Positions 1 through 7,243 of a DNA stretch of 12,719 nt are shown here, piece after piece. Location of the stretch: contig JAIUMG010000062.1 of the NCBI GenBank assembly GCA_022565655.1, positions 1 to 12,719 of the forward strand, read 5' to 3'. A model generated the notes under the pieces. That model saw only the letters and a program-made list of their open reading frames with translations, did not search any database and was not told where the DNA came from. Both the position numbers and the translations under genes were made by a program. Position 1 is the stretch's first letter, and every line of letters begins with the position of its first letter. This DNA is from Alkalimonas sp. (lineage in GTDB: Bacteria; Pseudomonadota; Gammaproteobacteria; Enterobacterales; Alteromonadaceae).

Positions 1-237
1 GTAAGGGACTAACTTGATCCGTTCAGGATGATTGGCGGCCAACTGCTCAAAATACCGTGCTATTGCGGCAGGTTCGGAAATACGTTGACCAAGTGGATAA
101 CCCAGCACTTGCTCTACTGTGGCCACATCTGGGTGGTACTGACTGTCTGGAAAGAAGGGTAGCTTGGGTTCGCTGCTCGCTGCATGACCAAAGCCAGCAG
201 CAAAAGCAAACAGACAGGAAACAATCAAAGCACGCAT
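1..237 (-). CDS. Secreted M14-family zinc carboxypeptidase, N-terminal fragment (runs off left edge)
   Basis: Only the first 79 codons are present; the gene continues past base 1. The start is the ATG at 237-235, preceded by a good Shine-Dalgarno (AAAGGA, 248-243). Residues 1 to about 20 (MRALIVSCLFAFAAGFGHAA) form a typical Sec signal peptide with an A-x-A-like cleavage region, so the product is exported. The mature part has the pattern YHPDVATVEQVLGYPLG, then RISEP and a helix ending in YFEQLAANHPERIKLVPY. This resembles the N-terminal lead-in of bacterial M14 peptidases, where an LGY-x-x-G-x-R-I segment precedes the zinc-binding domain. The HxxE zinc motif would lie outside the window, so catalytic competence cannot be judged. 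It lies downstream of an exported S9 peptidase on the same strand, separated by 185 bases that include a hairpin. Family assignment is by pattern recognition from a short piece. Confidence 0.7.
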   Translation of the reverse strand, partial: MRALIVSCLFAFAAGFGHAASSEPKLPFFPDSQYHPDVATVEQVLGYPLGQRISEPAAIARYFEQLAANHPERIKLVPY

Positions 238-422
238 AGTGGTCCTTTATATCAGCCAAAAGGACAAATTAGAGGTGTAGGGGCTTTGCTGCAAGCCTGG
301 CAACAGCCGGTTGCGGTGAAAGGTTGGTTTCTTAAGGCTGCTGCCAAAGCTGGCGGTTATGCATGAATAATCTCAGTCGGATAAGCAGTGAAGCTTTATC
401 AAGGCTTCACTGCTTTGCTGCA
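238..422. other. Intergenic region upstream of the M14 peptidase gene
   Basis: These 185 bases separate the S9 gene stop from the M14 gene start, both on the minus strand. The distal half holds a strong hairpin (383-415). The proximal part holds the M14 ribosome-binding site (243-248). I see no convincing sigma-70 promoter; the best minus-strand candidate is TTGCCA followed 18 bases later by TACACC, which is weak. No conserved RNA or small gene is recognisable. Confidence 0.5.
383..415 (-). terminator. Hairpin downstream of the S9 peptidase gene
   Basis: A perfect 12-bp inverted repeat (AAGCAGTGAAGC at 383-394 and its complement at 404-415) encloses a 9-base loop. It starts 8 bases beyond the S9 stop codon in the direction of transcription. 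The minus-strand sequence after the stem is only weakly T-rich (TTATCC), so this is either a poor intrinsic terminator or an RNA 3'-end stabiliser. It would separate S9 transcription from the M14 gene. Confidence 0.55.
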
Positions 423-2342
423 CTACAAATACTGCTGTAAAAATTTCAGATAAGCCTGTTGAGCGGTAATGCGATTTTCTCGCTTTAAGAAGCCATGCCC
501 TTCATCCGGAAACAGCACATACTCAACCGGTACGCCTTGCGCACGGATGGCTGCGACCATTTCATCACTTTCTACTTGCAATACTCGCGGGTCATTGGCC
601 CCTTGCACCACCAATACAGGTTTCTGTACCTGATCGGCATGGAATAGTGGCGAAATGCGGTGCAATCGTTCGCCATCAACGGCCGGATCGCCTAATTCGG
701 CATACAGCGCCTCGCGGAAGGCTTCCCACCAAGGTGGTATGCTCTCCAGAGTTCGTACCCAGTTGGTGACGCCAAAGATATTGATACCCACTTCAAACTC
801 GTTGGTAAAGGCCATCGCTGCCATGGTCAGGTAGCCACCGTAACTACCGCCCATTACGCCAATGCGTTCCGGGTCGACCCAGTCGAGGCTTTGCAGGTAA
901 TACTTGCCGTAGACAATATCTTGCAGGTCGTCCTCACCATGGCGTCGATCATCTAAATGGTAAAAAGTTTTACCAAAGCCAGATGAGCCACGGTTGTTGA
1001 CCGATAGCACTGCATAGCCATGATTGACCAAATGCTGGATTAACGGGTTGTAGCCGGTACGGGATTGACCACCAGGGCCGCCGTGGATCCAGATCATTGC
1101 TGGCACTTTGTTGTCGCTACTTGCCTGATGGGGCTTGTATTGCAAGGCGGGCACCACCAAACCATCAAAGCTTTCAAAGCGAATGACTTCACTCATCACC
1201 AGGTGCTGCTCGTCCATGGCGGGGTTCAGTGCATCGGTCAGCCGCTTGGCTTTTGCAGAACCCAGTTGCCAGACATACAGATTCGATGGGCTGTTGTCTG
1301 CATTGAGGTAAAAACTCAGGGTGCTGCTGTCATCTGAAAAGCTGATGCCACGTAGGTCGCCTGCGGGGAGAGGCGGTAACTGCAAGGGCTCGCCGCTCTG
1401 TTGATCGGTAATACTGACTTTGGTACTGGCATCGGCATTAATTGCTTCGACCCGGTAACGATTATCTTTGCTGTAACCGATGTACATGATATCCCAGTCG
1501 GCTTCGCTGTAGAGTTGTTGCTCACCAGTGCTGACATCATGGGTATAGGCGCGAACAAACTCAGAGCCATCGTTGGAACCAAAAATCAGTGTGTTGTTAT
1601 CGCGGCTGAAACCAAACACGGTATGCGAAATATTGCCTTCATGCGGCGTAATTAGTTCGGGTTGATGAGGTGTTTGTTGCAGATCGAGCAAAAACACATT
1701 GTTATCGGCGTTGTTGCGCACCTTCATCAGCGCCAGCCAGCGACCATCATCGCTTAATGCAGTCAGGCTATAGCCCTCATTGTTTTCAAACACCAGCTCA
1801 CGCTGATAGGTATCCGGGTGATAGCGGTACAGATCAAAGTAGCGACTGTCGCGCTCGTTGCTGGTGAGCCAGAAATGATCGTCGTCGGTCCACTTCATAA
1901 AGCTGGCTTTCAGCTCTTCGCCCGGGGTTAGATCGTGGATGCTGCCATCCAGCTCACGAACGAAAACATGGTTTAGCTCATTGCCACCCTGATCGGCGGT
2001 CAAGAGCACCCGGTTATCGTGCGGGAACCAGCTGATGGGAAACTGCGGGTCCGTGTCAGATTGGGTCAGTGGTTGCCAGTTAGAGCCATCCATACTGACT
2101 TTGTACAGGTTAAAGACGCCCGTTTCATCCGAGGCGACCAACAGGGCATCATTGCTATGATTGATGGCATTGCCGATATAACTGCGGGTAGCAAAAAACT
2201 GCTCGGCACTGTAGGTTGGTATGGTTTGTGGACTAGGCGTCACCGCAGTGGTGTCCGTTTGTTGTGGCTGGCCACAAGCCAGCAGGGTAGCAGCCAAAGC
2301 CGCCACTGCGAGCATTCTGTGTTGAGGGAGCAAGCTGAGCAT
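423..2342 (-). CDS. S9-family prolyl oligopeptidase-like lipoprotein peptidase
   Basis: A 639-residue serine peptidase of the alpha/beta-hydrolase S9 family (prolyl oligopeptidase, DPP4 or acylaminoacyl-peptidase type), expected to cleave short peptides outside the cytoplasm. Residues 10-22 are hydrophobic and end in the lipobox LLAC, with Cys23 followed by Gly. This predicts a lipoprotein, probably sorted to the outer membrane. Residues about 45-390 have the repeating WxP / DGR-like strands of a beta-propeller (for example SDDGRWLALM). The catalytic domain follows: PAMIWIHGGPGG (oxyanion region), nucleophile Ser500 in GGSYGGY, Asp584 in GANDPR and His616 in EGHGF, so the triad is complete. 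The ATG at 2342 was chosen because GGAAG lies 9 bases upstream; Met10 is an alternative. Which S9 subfamily and substrate apply cannot be settled by eye. It is followed by an exported M14 peptidase gene. Confidence 0.93.
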   Translation of the reverse strand: MLSLLPQHRMLAVAALAATLLACGQPQQTDTTAVTPSPQTIPTYSAEQFFATRSYIGNAINHSNDALLVASDETGVFNLYKVSMDGSNWQPLTQSDTDPQFPISWFPHDNRVLLTADQGGNELNHVFVRELDGSIHDLTPGEELKASFMKWTDDDHFWLTSNERDSRYFDLYRYHPDTYQRELVFENNEGYSLTALSDDGRWLALMKVRNNADNNVFLLDLQQTPHQPELITPHEGNISHTVFGFSRDNNTLIFGSNDGSEFVRAYTHDVSTGEQQLYSEADWDIMYIGYSKDNRYRVEAINADASTKVSITDQQSGEPLQLPPLPAGDLRGISFSDDSSTLSFYLNADNSPSNLYVWQLGSAKAKRLTDALNPAMDEQHLVMSEVIRFESFDGLVVPALQYKPHQASSDNKVPAMIWIHGGPGGQSRTGYNPLIQHLVNHGYAVLSVNNRGSSGFGKTFYHLDDRRHGEDDLQDIVYGKYYLQSLDWVDPERIGVMGGSYGGYLTMAAMAFTNEFEVGINIFGVTNWVRTLESIPPWWEAFREALYAELGDPAVDGERLHRISPLFHADQVQKPVLVVQGANDPRVLQVESDEMVAAIRAQGVPVEYVLFPDEGHGFLKRENRITAQQAYLKFLQQYL

Positions 2343-2361
2343 GTTGTGTATCTTCCATGGT

Positions 2362-2392
2362 AAGGTGGTGAAAAAACAATCTACGCCACCTT
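2362..2392 (-). promoter_or_regulatory. Inverted repeat in the S9 upstream region (possible operator)
   Basis: AAGGTGG (2362-2368) and its complement CCACCTT (2386-2392) are separated by 17 bases that include an A6 run. The dyad lies 20-50 bases upstream of the S9 start codon. On the minus strand a weak promoter-like pair (TTGTAT, 17 bases, TAGATT) overlaps its distal arm. This geometry would suit a repressor site or a 5'-UTR hairpin. There is no evidence beyond symmetry. Confidence 0.25.
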
Positions 2393-2451
2393 GCAGGAAA
2401 ATACAAACAGAAGTCTATTGAAAGTATGACTTTAATCGGCTATTCAGCAGC

Positions 2452-3831
2452 TTAGAGTTGCCAGGCCCGAAAACTGCGGCCTTTCATTTTATCGTGATTG
2501 AGAATTTGCAGTGCTTTTTTTGCGACGCTACGGCGTACGGCGACATAGGCCCACAAATCATGCATTTGAATTTTACCTACATCTTCAAAGACCACTTGCT
2601 GATCTCGGGTTAAGGCACCGACTATATCGCCTGGCCGTAGTTTTTGTTTCTTACCGCCCTGGATCTGAATGGTCACCATCTCAGCCTGTGCCGGGGGGCT
2701 ATTCAGTAAATCCTGGGCCGGTAAAGGCTGCAGTTGAATGGTGTCGCTGATATCATCCTGCAATAAACTGAGTTTGTAATCATCCTTGCCATCGACCAGC
2801 GTGAAGGCCAGCCCTTTGGCGCCGGCGCGACCAGTGCGGCCAATGCGGTGCGTATGGGTATCAGTATCGTGTGCCAGCTCGGCATTGATCACCAGATCCA
2901 GTGCACTGATATCCAGCCCGCGAGCAGCCACATCGGTGGCGACCAGAATACGGGCACTCTTATTGGCGAATTGCAGCAGCGTTTGGTCACGATCCTTTTG
3001 TTCCAGATCGCCGTGCAGCGCCAGGGCGCTGAAGTTATGTTGTTGCAAAGCATCGGCCAGCTGTTGAGTCATGCGTTTGGTATTGCAGAATACCACGCAG
3101 CTGGCAGGTTTAAATTGTTGCAACAACAGCATCACCGCCAGCTCGCGAGAGCTGCCTGCCACTGAGAAAAACTGCTGTTCAATCTGGTTTTGCGCCGGGT
3201 TCGCCGCAACAGAGACGCGAATTGGATCTCGCATCAGGCTGGCAGCCAGCTGTTCAATTTTAGCCGGATAAGTGGCGCTGAATAATAGCGTTTGTCGCTG
3301 GGCTGGCATGGCGGCAGCGATGGTGGCGACATCGTCCTGAAAGCCCATTTCAAGCATGCGGTCGGCTTCATCCAGCACCAGCATACTTAGCTCGGATAAA
3401 TCCAGCCGTTGCTGCTGCAGGTGATCCAGCACCCGGCCTGGCGTGCCAACAATAAAGTGTGCGCCGTGCTCCAGCGACAGCGTCTGGTGGCGGCTGGGTA
3501 CGCCACCGCATAAGGTCAGTACCTTGATGTTATGAATGCTACGGCCAAGGGTGCGTAGTTCCTTGGCTACTTGCTCGGCTAGCTCCCGGGTTGGACACAG
3601 CACCAGCCCCTGAATGCGAAAACGCTTTACCTTCAGTGCCGACAGCATGCCGAGCGCAAAGGCTGCGGTCTTGCCTGAGCCGGTTTGCGCTTGGGCGATC
3701 ACATCTTTACCCGCCAGGATCGCAGGCAGGCTTTGCTGCTGAATCGGGGTCATCTGCTGGTAGTTCAGTTCCTGCAGGGTTGATAGTAAAGGCGGGGCTA
3801 AAGAGAGTGCAGTAAATTCAGTGGTCGACAT
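2452..3831 (-). CDS. dbpA: ATP-dependent RNA helicase DbpA
   Basis: A cytoplasmic DEAD-box helicase that in E. coli is targeted to hairpin 92 of 23S rRNA and acts in assembly of the large ribosomal subunit. All core motifs are visible: Q motif (Phe6 to Gln31), P-loop AQTGSGKT (48-55), PTRELAEQ, TPGR, DEAD at 154-157, SAT, ATDVAARGLD and HRIGRTGRAG. The C-terminal 75 or so residues contain GGKKQKLRPGDIVGALT and DLWAYVAVRR. These match the DbpA RRM-like rRNA-binding domain and separate it from RhlE, RhlB and SrmB. Length is 459 residues against 457 in E. coli. I chose the ATG at 3831, because GGAG sits 9 bases upstream. An in-frame ATG at 3846 would add five residues (MEPDT) but has no ribosome-binding site. 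It appears to have its own promoter just beyond the end of the deacetylase gene. Confidence 0.96.
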   Translation of the reverse strand: MSTTEFTALSLAPPLLSTLQELNYQQMTPIQQQSLPAILAGKDVIAQAQTGSGKTAAFALGMLSALKVKRFRIQGLVLCPTRELAEQVAKELRTLGRSIHNIKVLTLCGGVPSRHQTLSLEHGAHFIVGTPGRVLDHLQQQRLDLSELSMLVLDEADRMLEMGFQDDVATIAAAMPAQRQTLLFSATYPAKIEQLAASLMRDPIRVSVAANPAQNQIEQQFFSVAGSSRELAVMLLLQQFKPASCVVFCNTKRMTQQLADALQQHNFSALALHGDLEQKDRDQTLLQFANKSARILVATDVAARGLDISALDLVINAELAHDTDTHTHRIGRTGRAGAKGLAFTLVDGKDDYKLSLLQDDISDTIQLQPLPAQDLLNSPPAQAEMVTIQIQGGKKQKLRPGDIVGALTRDQQVVFEDVGKIQMHDLWAYVAVRRSVAKKALQILNHDKMKGRSFRAWQL

Positions 3832-3885
3832 GGTGTCAGGCTCCATTACGATGGCTCAGAGCCAGCGGTTGTTTTTTCGGCCGCT

Positions 3886-3894
3886 AGTATAACA
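3886..3894 (-). promoter_or_regulatory. Extended -10 promoter for dbpA
   Basis: The minus strand reads TGTTATACT, an extended -10 (TG, one base, TATACT, five of six consensus bases). No good -35 lies 16-18 bases upstream, as is usual for extended -10 promoters. Predicted transcription starts near 3878-3880, giving a leader of roughly 48 bases before the ATG at 3831. That leader holds a small dyad (TGGCTC-A-GAGCCA, 3852-3864). Confidence 0.5.
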
Positions 3895-3906
3895 GACCCT
3901 GCGTCT

Positions 3907-4824
3907 TCACAGCATGGCTTTTAAATGTGCCACCACGCTGCGCCCCAGCGAGCTTAAATCATAGCCGCCTTCCAGCATCGAGATCATGCGGCCTTGGCAA
4001 TGGCGGTTGGCCAGTTGCTTCAATTCGGCGGTCAGCCAGGCATAATCGTCTTCTTTCAGTAAGAATTGCGACATCTCATCTTCGGCATGGCCATCAAAAC
4101 CTGCGGATATCAAAATCAATTGTGGCGCAAAGGCATCCAGCGCATCGAACCAGCGTTCGCTCACTGCATGACGCCATGCCTCGCCTTTGCAACCGGCAGG
4201 CAAGGGCAGGTTCAAAATGCGATCGGTACTGCTCTCATCGCCGGTATTGGGGTAGAGTGCTTGTTGAAAGGAAGAGCAGAACAGCACCCGGTCATCATGG
4301 CTGAAAATGTCTTCGGTACCATTGCCGTGATGCACATCAAAATCGATAATGGCAACTCGTTGCAGCTGGTATTTATCCAGTGCATAGCTGGCGGCAACGG
4401 CGATGTTATTAAACAGGCAAAACCCCATCGCCTGATCATGGGTGGCATGATGCCCTGGTGGGCGAATGGCGCAAAAAGCCTGCTGGTTATCCGCTTGCAT
4501 CACTTCATCGACGGCTTGCAAGCCAGAGCCGGCAGCCAGCAATGCGGCCGTTAGGCTTTTTGGCGTCATCGGGGTGTCTGGATCCAGCCAGATATGGCCT
4601 TCGCTCGGCGCTATGGCATAGATCTCATCGATATACAGCTTGCTGTGTGCCCGGTACAGATCCTGTACTTCGGCCGGGCGGGCATCCACTTGCTTGATCA
4701 CAAACTCCAGCCCGGAGCGAACCAGTTGATCATTAATGGCATGCAGGCGAGCCGGTTGTTCCGGGTGTTCCGGATCCGGGTTATGCAAGGCGCAACGGGC
4801 ATGGCTGAATACAGTAAGCGGCAT
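3907..4824 (-). CDS. Histone deacetylase-family zinc amidohydrolase (AcuC/HDAC-like)
   Basis: A 305-residue member of the arginase/deacetylase fold superfamily, which hydrolyses acetyl-amide bonds on protein lysines, polyamines or related small molecules. Landmarks in order: HPEQPARL near the N-terminus, RPPGHHA with the catalytic His pair 125-126, GFCLFNN, DFDVHHGNG with metal ligands Asp163 and His165, LYPNTG, SAGFDGH with ligand Asp244, and LEGGYDL with Tyr288 as the transition-state tyrosine. All catalytic and zinc residues are present. There is no signal peptide, so it acts in the cytoplasm. The start codon lies 3 bases after the stop of the upstream acetyl-CoA hydrolase/GNAT gene. Its Shine-Dalgarno (AGGA) lies inside that gene's last codons, so translation is probably coupled. 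The pairing with an acetyltransferase suggests protein or metabolite deacetylation, by analogy with the acuA/acuC arrangement of Bacillus. The substrate cannot be read from sequence. Confidence 0.92.
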   Translation of the reverse strand: MPLTVFSHARCALHNPDPEHPEQPARLHAINDQLVRSGLEFVIKQVDARPAEVQDLYRAHSKLYIDEIYAIAPSEGHIWLDPDTPMTPKSLTAALLAAGSGLQAVDEVMQADNQQAFCAIRPPGHHATHDQAMGFCLFNNIAVAASYALDKYQLQRVAIIDFDVHHGNGTEDIFSHDDRVLFCSSFQQALYPNTGDESSTDRILNLPLPAGCKGEAWRHAVSERWFDALDAFAPQLILISAGFDGHAEDEMSQFLLKEDDYAWLTAELKQLANRHCQGRMISMLEGGYDLSSLGRSVVAHLKAML

Positions 4825-4827
4825 GGG

Positions 4828-6663
4828 TTATCCTGAGGTTAATTCAAGCTTGAGTGACACTTCACCCGGTTCGTCCGCAGGCAGGCGGATAAAACCAGCG
4901 CGCTCAAACACGTTCAGCATCGGCTGGTTATCAGCCCGGACATAGGCATACATCCGGCTGAGACCTCGCAGGCGGGCGATATGGATCATTTCATCGAGCA
5001 AACGCTTCGCCACGCCTTTGCCCTGGTATTTCTCCCGGGTGACAAAAGCCACTTCACAGCTGTTACTGGCTTCGATCAGGTAGTAACGGCCCACCGCTTT
5101 AATTTGCACGGCCGAGCCTTTCTGTTTGACGATGCACAGTGCCAAATCTTTTGACTGATCAACACTGACCAGGTTGCAGGATTTCTCCCTGCTCATCTGA
5201 GTCGGGACGGCGTTGTAACGCAGTTGCAGTGTCTCTTTGGTGTGTGAATAGAAAAACTCCTGCAAGCGGCGTTCATCCGACGGATTTAGTGGTCGTAGAT
5301 CGAAGCTTTCACCCGCGATACGCAGTGCTTTAAAGCCAATGGTGCCAAGTTCTGGTACATCGACCGGTGTTTGCTGTTGGTAGTGTGGCACCCAATAATG
5401 CTCACGGACTTTTTGCAGCAACTGATGACGAAATTTCGGGTGGGCCACCCGGATCAACTCCAGAGCGCGTTCGCGAATGCTTTTGCCGCGCAAGGAGGCC
5501 ACGCCAAACTCGGTGACCACATAGTGCACATGACCGCGGGTGGTCACCACGCCGGCCCCTTCACGAATATGTGGCACAATGCGTGAGACCTGACCATCTT
5601 CGGTGGTGGATGGCAGAGCAATAATGGGTTTGCCACCGGCGCTCATCGAGGCACCCCGGCTGAAGTCAACCTGGCCCCCTATGCCGCTGTAAAATTGATG
5701 GCCGATGGAGTCGGCCACCACCTGACCAGTCAAATCCACTTCAATGGCGCTGTTGATCGCCATCATGCGGTCATTGCGGGCAATATTGGTGGGGGAGTTG
5801 ACGTACTCACTGGGGTAAAAACCAATATGCGGGTTCTGGTGGACAAAGTCGTACAGTTTGCGGCTGCCAACACAGAAGCTGGTGACCGCTTTACCCGGAT
5901 GAAAGGTTTTTCGCCGATTGGTGATCACGCCTTTAAGCATCAGCTCCATAATGCCATCGGTGATCATATCACTGTGCACGCCCAAATCTTTATGGTTACT
6001 CAGGTAATGCAGCACGGCGTTGCAGATGCGGCCGACCCCCAACTGAATGGTCGCGCCATCCTCGACCAGCAGGGCAATGTATTGGCCAATGCGCTCACTG
6101 ACTTCGTTATCGGGTTCGGCTGCAGGCAGCTCAGGTAAAGGATGCTCGCACTCAATCAGGTGATCGATTTGATCTTGATGGATAAATGCCTGGCCGAAGG
6201 TGATGGGCATCTGTGGGTTGACCTGTGCAATTACCACCTTTGCAGCCTTGGCCGCAGCAGCCACCACATCGACCGAAACCCCAAAGGAGTGATAGCCATA
6301 TTGATCGGCTGGGCTGACCATAATCACGGCGGCATCCAGCGGCAAAATATCATCGCTGAACAGGTGGGGAATATCCGACATAAAACAAGGCGTGTAGTCG
6401 GCGCGACCTTCAGCCACGGCCTGGCGAATGGTATCGCCGCCAATAAAGAACGTATTCACTTTAAAGCGGTGCTGCTGATCGGGCCCGGCCCATGGGTTGT
6501 CGGATAAGGTCAGCAATTGCACAATTTCAATATCATGCAGCTGGCGGCCGTGGGCAATTAAATCATCCAGTAAGGCGATAGGCACTGCTGCATGGGAGCC
6601 GATAAAGATACGTTGACCTGATTTTAACAGCTCCGCCCAGTTCAGGTTCAGTGGCTTGCTCAT
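4828..6663 (-). CDS. Bifunctional acetyl-CoA hydrolase/CoA-transferase with C-terminal GNAT acetyltransferase domain
   Basis: A 611-residue two-domain cytoplasmic protein. Residues about 5-430 resemble the acetyl-CoA hydrolase / 4-hydroxybutyrate CoA-transferase family: an N-terminal part with RIFIGSHAAVP and a C-terminal part with GFYPSEYVNSPTNIARN, HQFYSGIGGQVDF and VVTEFGVASLRGK. Glu286 in SEYVNSP is the best candidate for the catalytic glutamate that forms the glutamyl-CoA intermediate; I could not align it rigorously. Residues about 445-605 are a GNAT domain, with the acetyl-CoA pyrophosphate-binding loop QGKGVA starting at Gln547 and a closing NVFERAGF. This fused architecture is known in gammaproteobacterial annotations, but its substrates are, to my knowledge, not established. 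I chose the ATG at 6663, which has AAGGA 6 bases upstream; the ATG at 6669 sits almost on top of that site. It is first in an operon with the HDAC-like gene, behind a fair sigma-70 promoter. Confidence 0.9.
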   Translation of the reverse strand: MSKPLNLNWAELLKSGQRIFIGSHAAVPIALLDDLIAHGRQLHDIEIVQLLTLSDNPWAGPDQQHRFKVNTFFIGGDTIRQAVAEGRADYTPCFMSDIPHLFSDDILPLDAAVIMVSPADQYGYHSFGVSVDVVAAAAKAAKVVIAQVNPQMPITFGQAFIHQDQIDHLIECEHPLPELPAAEPDNEVSERIGQYIALLVEDGATIQLGVGRICNAVLHYLSNHKDLGVHSDMITDGIMELMLKGVITNRRKTFHPGKAVTSFCVGSRKLYDFVHQNPHIGFYPSEYVNSPTNIARNDRMMAINSAIEVDLTGQVVADSIGHQFYSGIGGQVDFSRGASMSAGGKPIIALPSTTEDGQVSRIVPHIREGAGVVTTRGHVHYVVTEFGVASLRGKSIRERALELIRVAHPKFRHQLLQKVREHYWVPHYQQQTPVDVPELGTIGFKALRIAGESFDLRPLNPSDERRLQEFFYSHTKETLQLRYNAVPTQMSREKSCNLVSVDQSKDLALCIVKQKGSAVQIKAVGRYYLIEASNSCEVAFVTREKYQGKGVAKRLLDEMIHIARLRGLSRMYAYVRADNQPMLNVFERAGFIRLPADEPGEVSLKLELTSG

Positions 6664-6690
6664 GGTCATTCCTTTAGTCGCTGTGCAACC

Positions 6691-6719
6691 AGTATGCCGC
6701 TGGCCCGCTGAGAACTCAA
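6691..6719 (-). promoter_or_regulatory. Sigma-70-like promoter of the acetyl-CoA hydrolase/GNAT-deacetylase operon
   Basis: On the minus strand TTGAGT (6719-6714, four of six -35 bases) is separated by exactly 17 bases from CATACT (6696-6691, four of six -10 bases). The start would fall near 6684, leaving about 20 bases before the ATG at 6663, with the ribosome-binding site AAGGA between. This is the best-spaced minus-strand promoter in the window. Confidence 0.5.
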
Positions 6720-6749
6720 TGCGACTTTAGGCGATCAATCATCAGGCTG

Positions 6750-6758
6750 TGATACACT
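6750..6758 (+). promoter_or_regulatory. Candidate extended -10 promoter of arfB
   Basis: TGATACACT combines a TG extension with TACACT (four of six). The -35 position holds GGCGAT, which is not a match. The start would be near 6765, about 22 bases before the arfB ATG. It is divergent from, and about 35 bases from, the -35 of the opposite operon, so a regulator bound between them could affect both. Confidence 0.35.
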
Positions 6759-6786
6759 TTCGGCATCAACAAGATCGAGGTGAGGC

Positions 6787-7209
6787 ATGATTGAAATAAC
6801 CAGCAGCATTCAGCTGGGCGATGACGAACTAGAATGGCAGTTTATCCGTGCCAGCGGGCCGGGTGGTCAGCACGTCAATAAAACCTCCACGGCTGTACAA
6901 CTGATGTTTGATATTCAGGCATCATCTTTGCCTACGATTTACAAAGAACGCCTGCTGCGTAAAGCCGATCATCGCATTACCCAAAGCGGTAAGGTGTTGA
7001 TTAAGTGCCAGCAAAGCCGCAGCCAGGAACAAAACCGGCAGATCGCGCTGCAGCAGTTTATTGAGTTGGTAGCCAGTTGTGGCTATACGCCGAAAAAGCG
7101 TAAGGCCACCAAGCCGACTTACGGTAGCCAGCAGCGCCGTTTAAAACAGAAAAAACAACGGGGTGCCACCAAGTCGCTGCGGCAACGTAAGCCAGGCCCG
7201 GACTCCTAA
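6787..7209 (+). CDS. arfB: Alternative ribosome-rescue peptidyl-tRNA hydrolase ArfB
   Basis: A 140-residue release-factor-like protein that enters the empty mRNA channel of stalled ribosomes and hydrolyses peptidyl-tRNA without a stop codon (formerly YaeJ). The catalytic loop GPGGQHVNKTSTAVQL puts the GGQ at residues 26-28, exactly as in E. coli ArfB, and the total length is also 140. The segment SSLPTIYKERLL and the SRSQEQNRQIAL helix match the family. From about residue 105 the tail is very rich in Lys and Arg (KKRKATKPT, RRLKQKKQRGATKSLRQRK), which is the part that threads into the mRNA channel. The absence of a codon-recognition domain separates it from RF1/RF2. GAGG lies 6 bases before the ATG. 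It is monocistronic, divergent from the acetyl-CoA hydrolase/GNAT operon. No terminator is obvious between it and the next gene. Confidence 0.96.
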   Translation: MIEITSSIQLGDDELEWQFIRASGPGGQHVNKTSTAVQLMFDIQASSLPTIYKERLLRKADHRITQSGKVLIKCQQSRSQEQNRQIALQQFIELVASCGYTPKKRKATKPTYGSQQRRLKQKKQRGATKSLRQRKPGPDS

Positions 7210-7243
7210 ATTTTTGTTTTAACGAATCAGATAGTATTTCGGC

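Noticed and set aside
184..366. A 60-codon plus-strand frame across the M14 start and the intergenic region
   Set aside because: Its first third is antisense to the M14 signal peptide, there is no ribosome-binding site, and the sequence resembles no family I know.
4066..6507. Long plus-strand open frames of 121-162 codons opposite the deacetylase and the acetyl-CoA hydrolase/GNAT genes
   Set aside because: They lie wholly antisense to genes with intact catalytic motifs, show no recognisable domain or signal peptide, and have compositions expected from the complement of GC-biased codons.
6661..6669. Start of the acetyl-CoA hydrolase/GNAT protein at the ATG at 6669
   Set aside because: The AAAGGA site abuts that ATG directly, while it is 6 bases from the ATG at 6663, which is the usual spacing.
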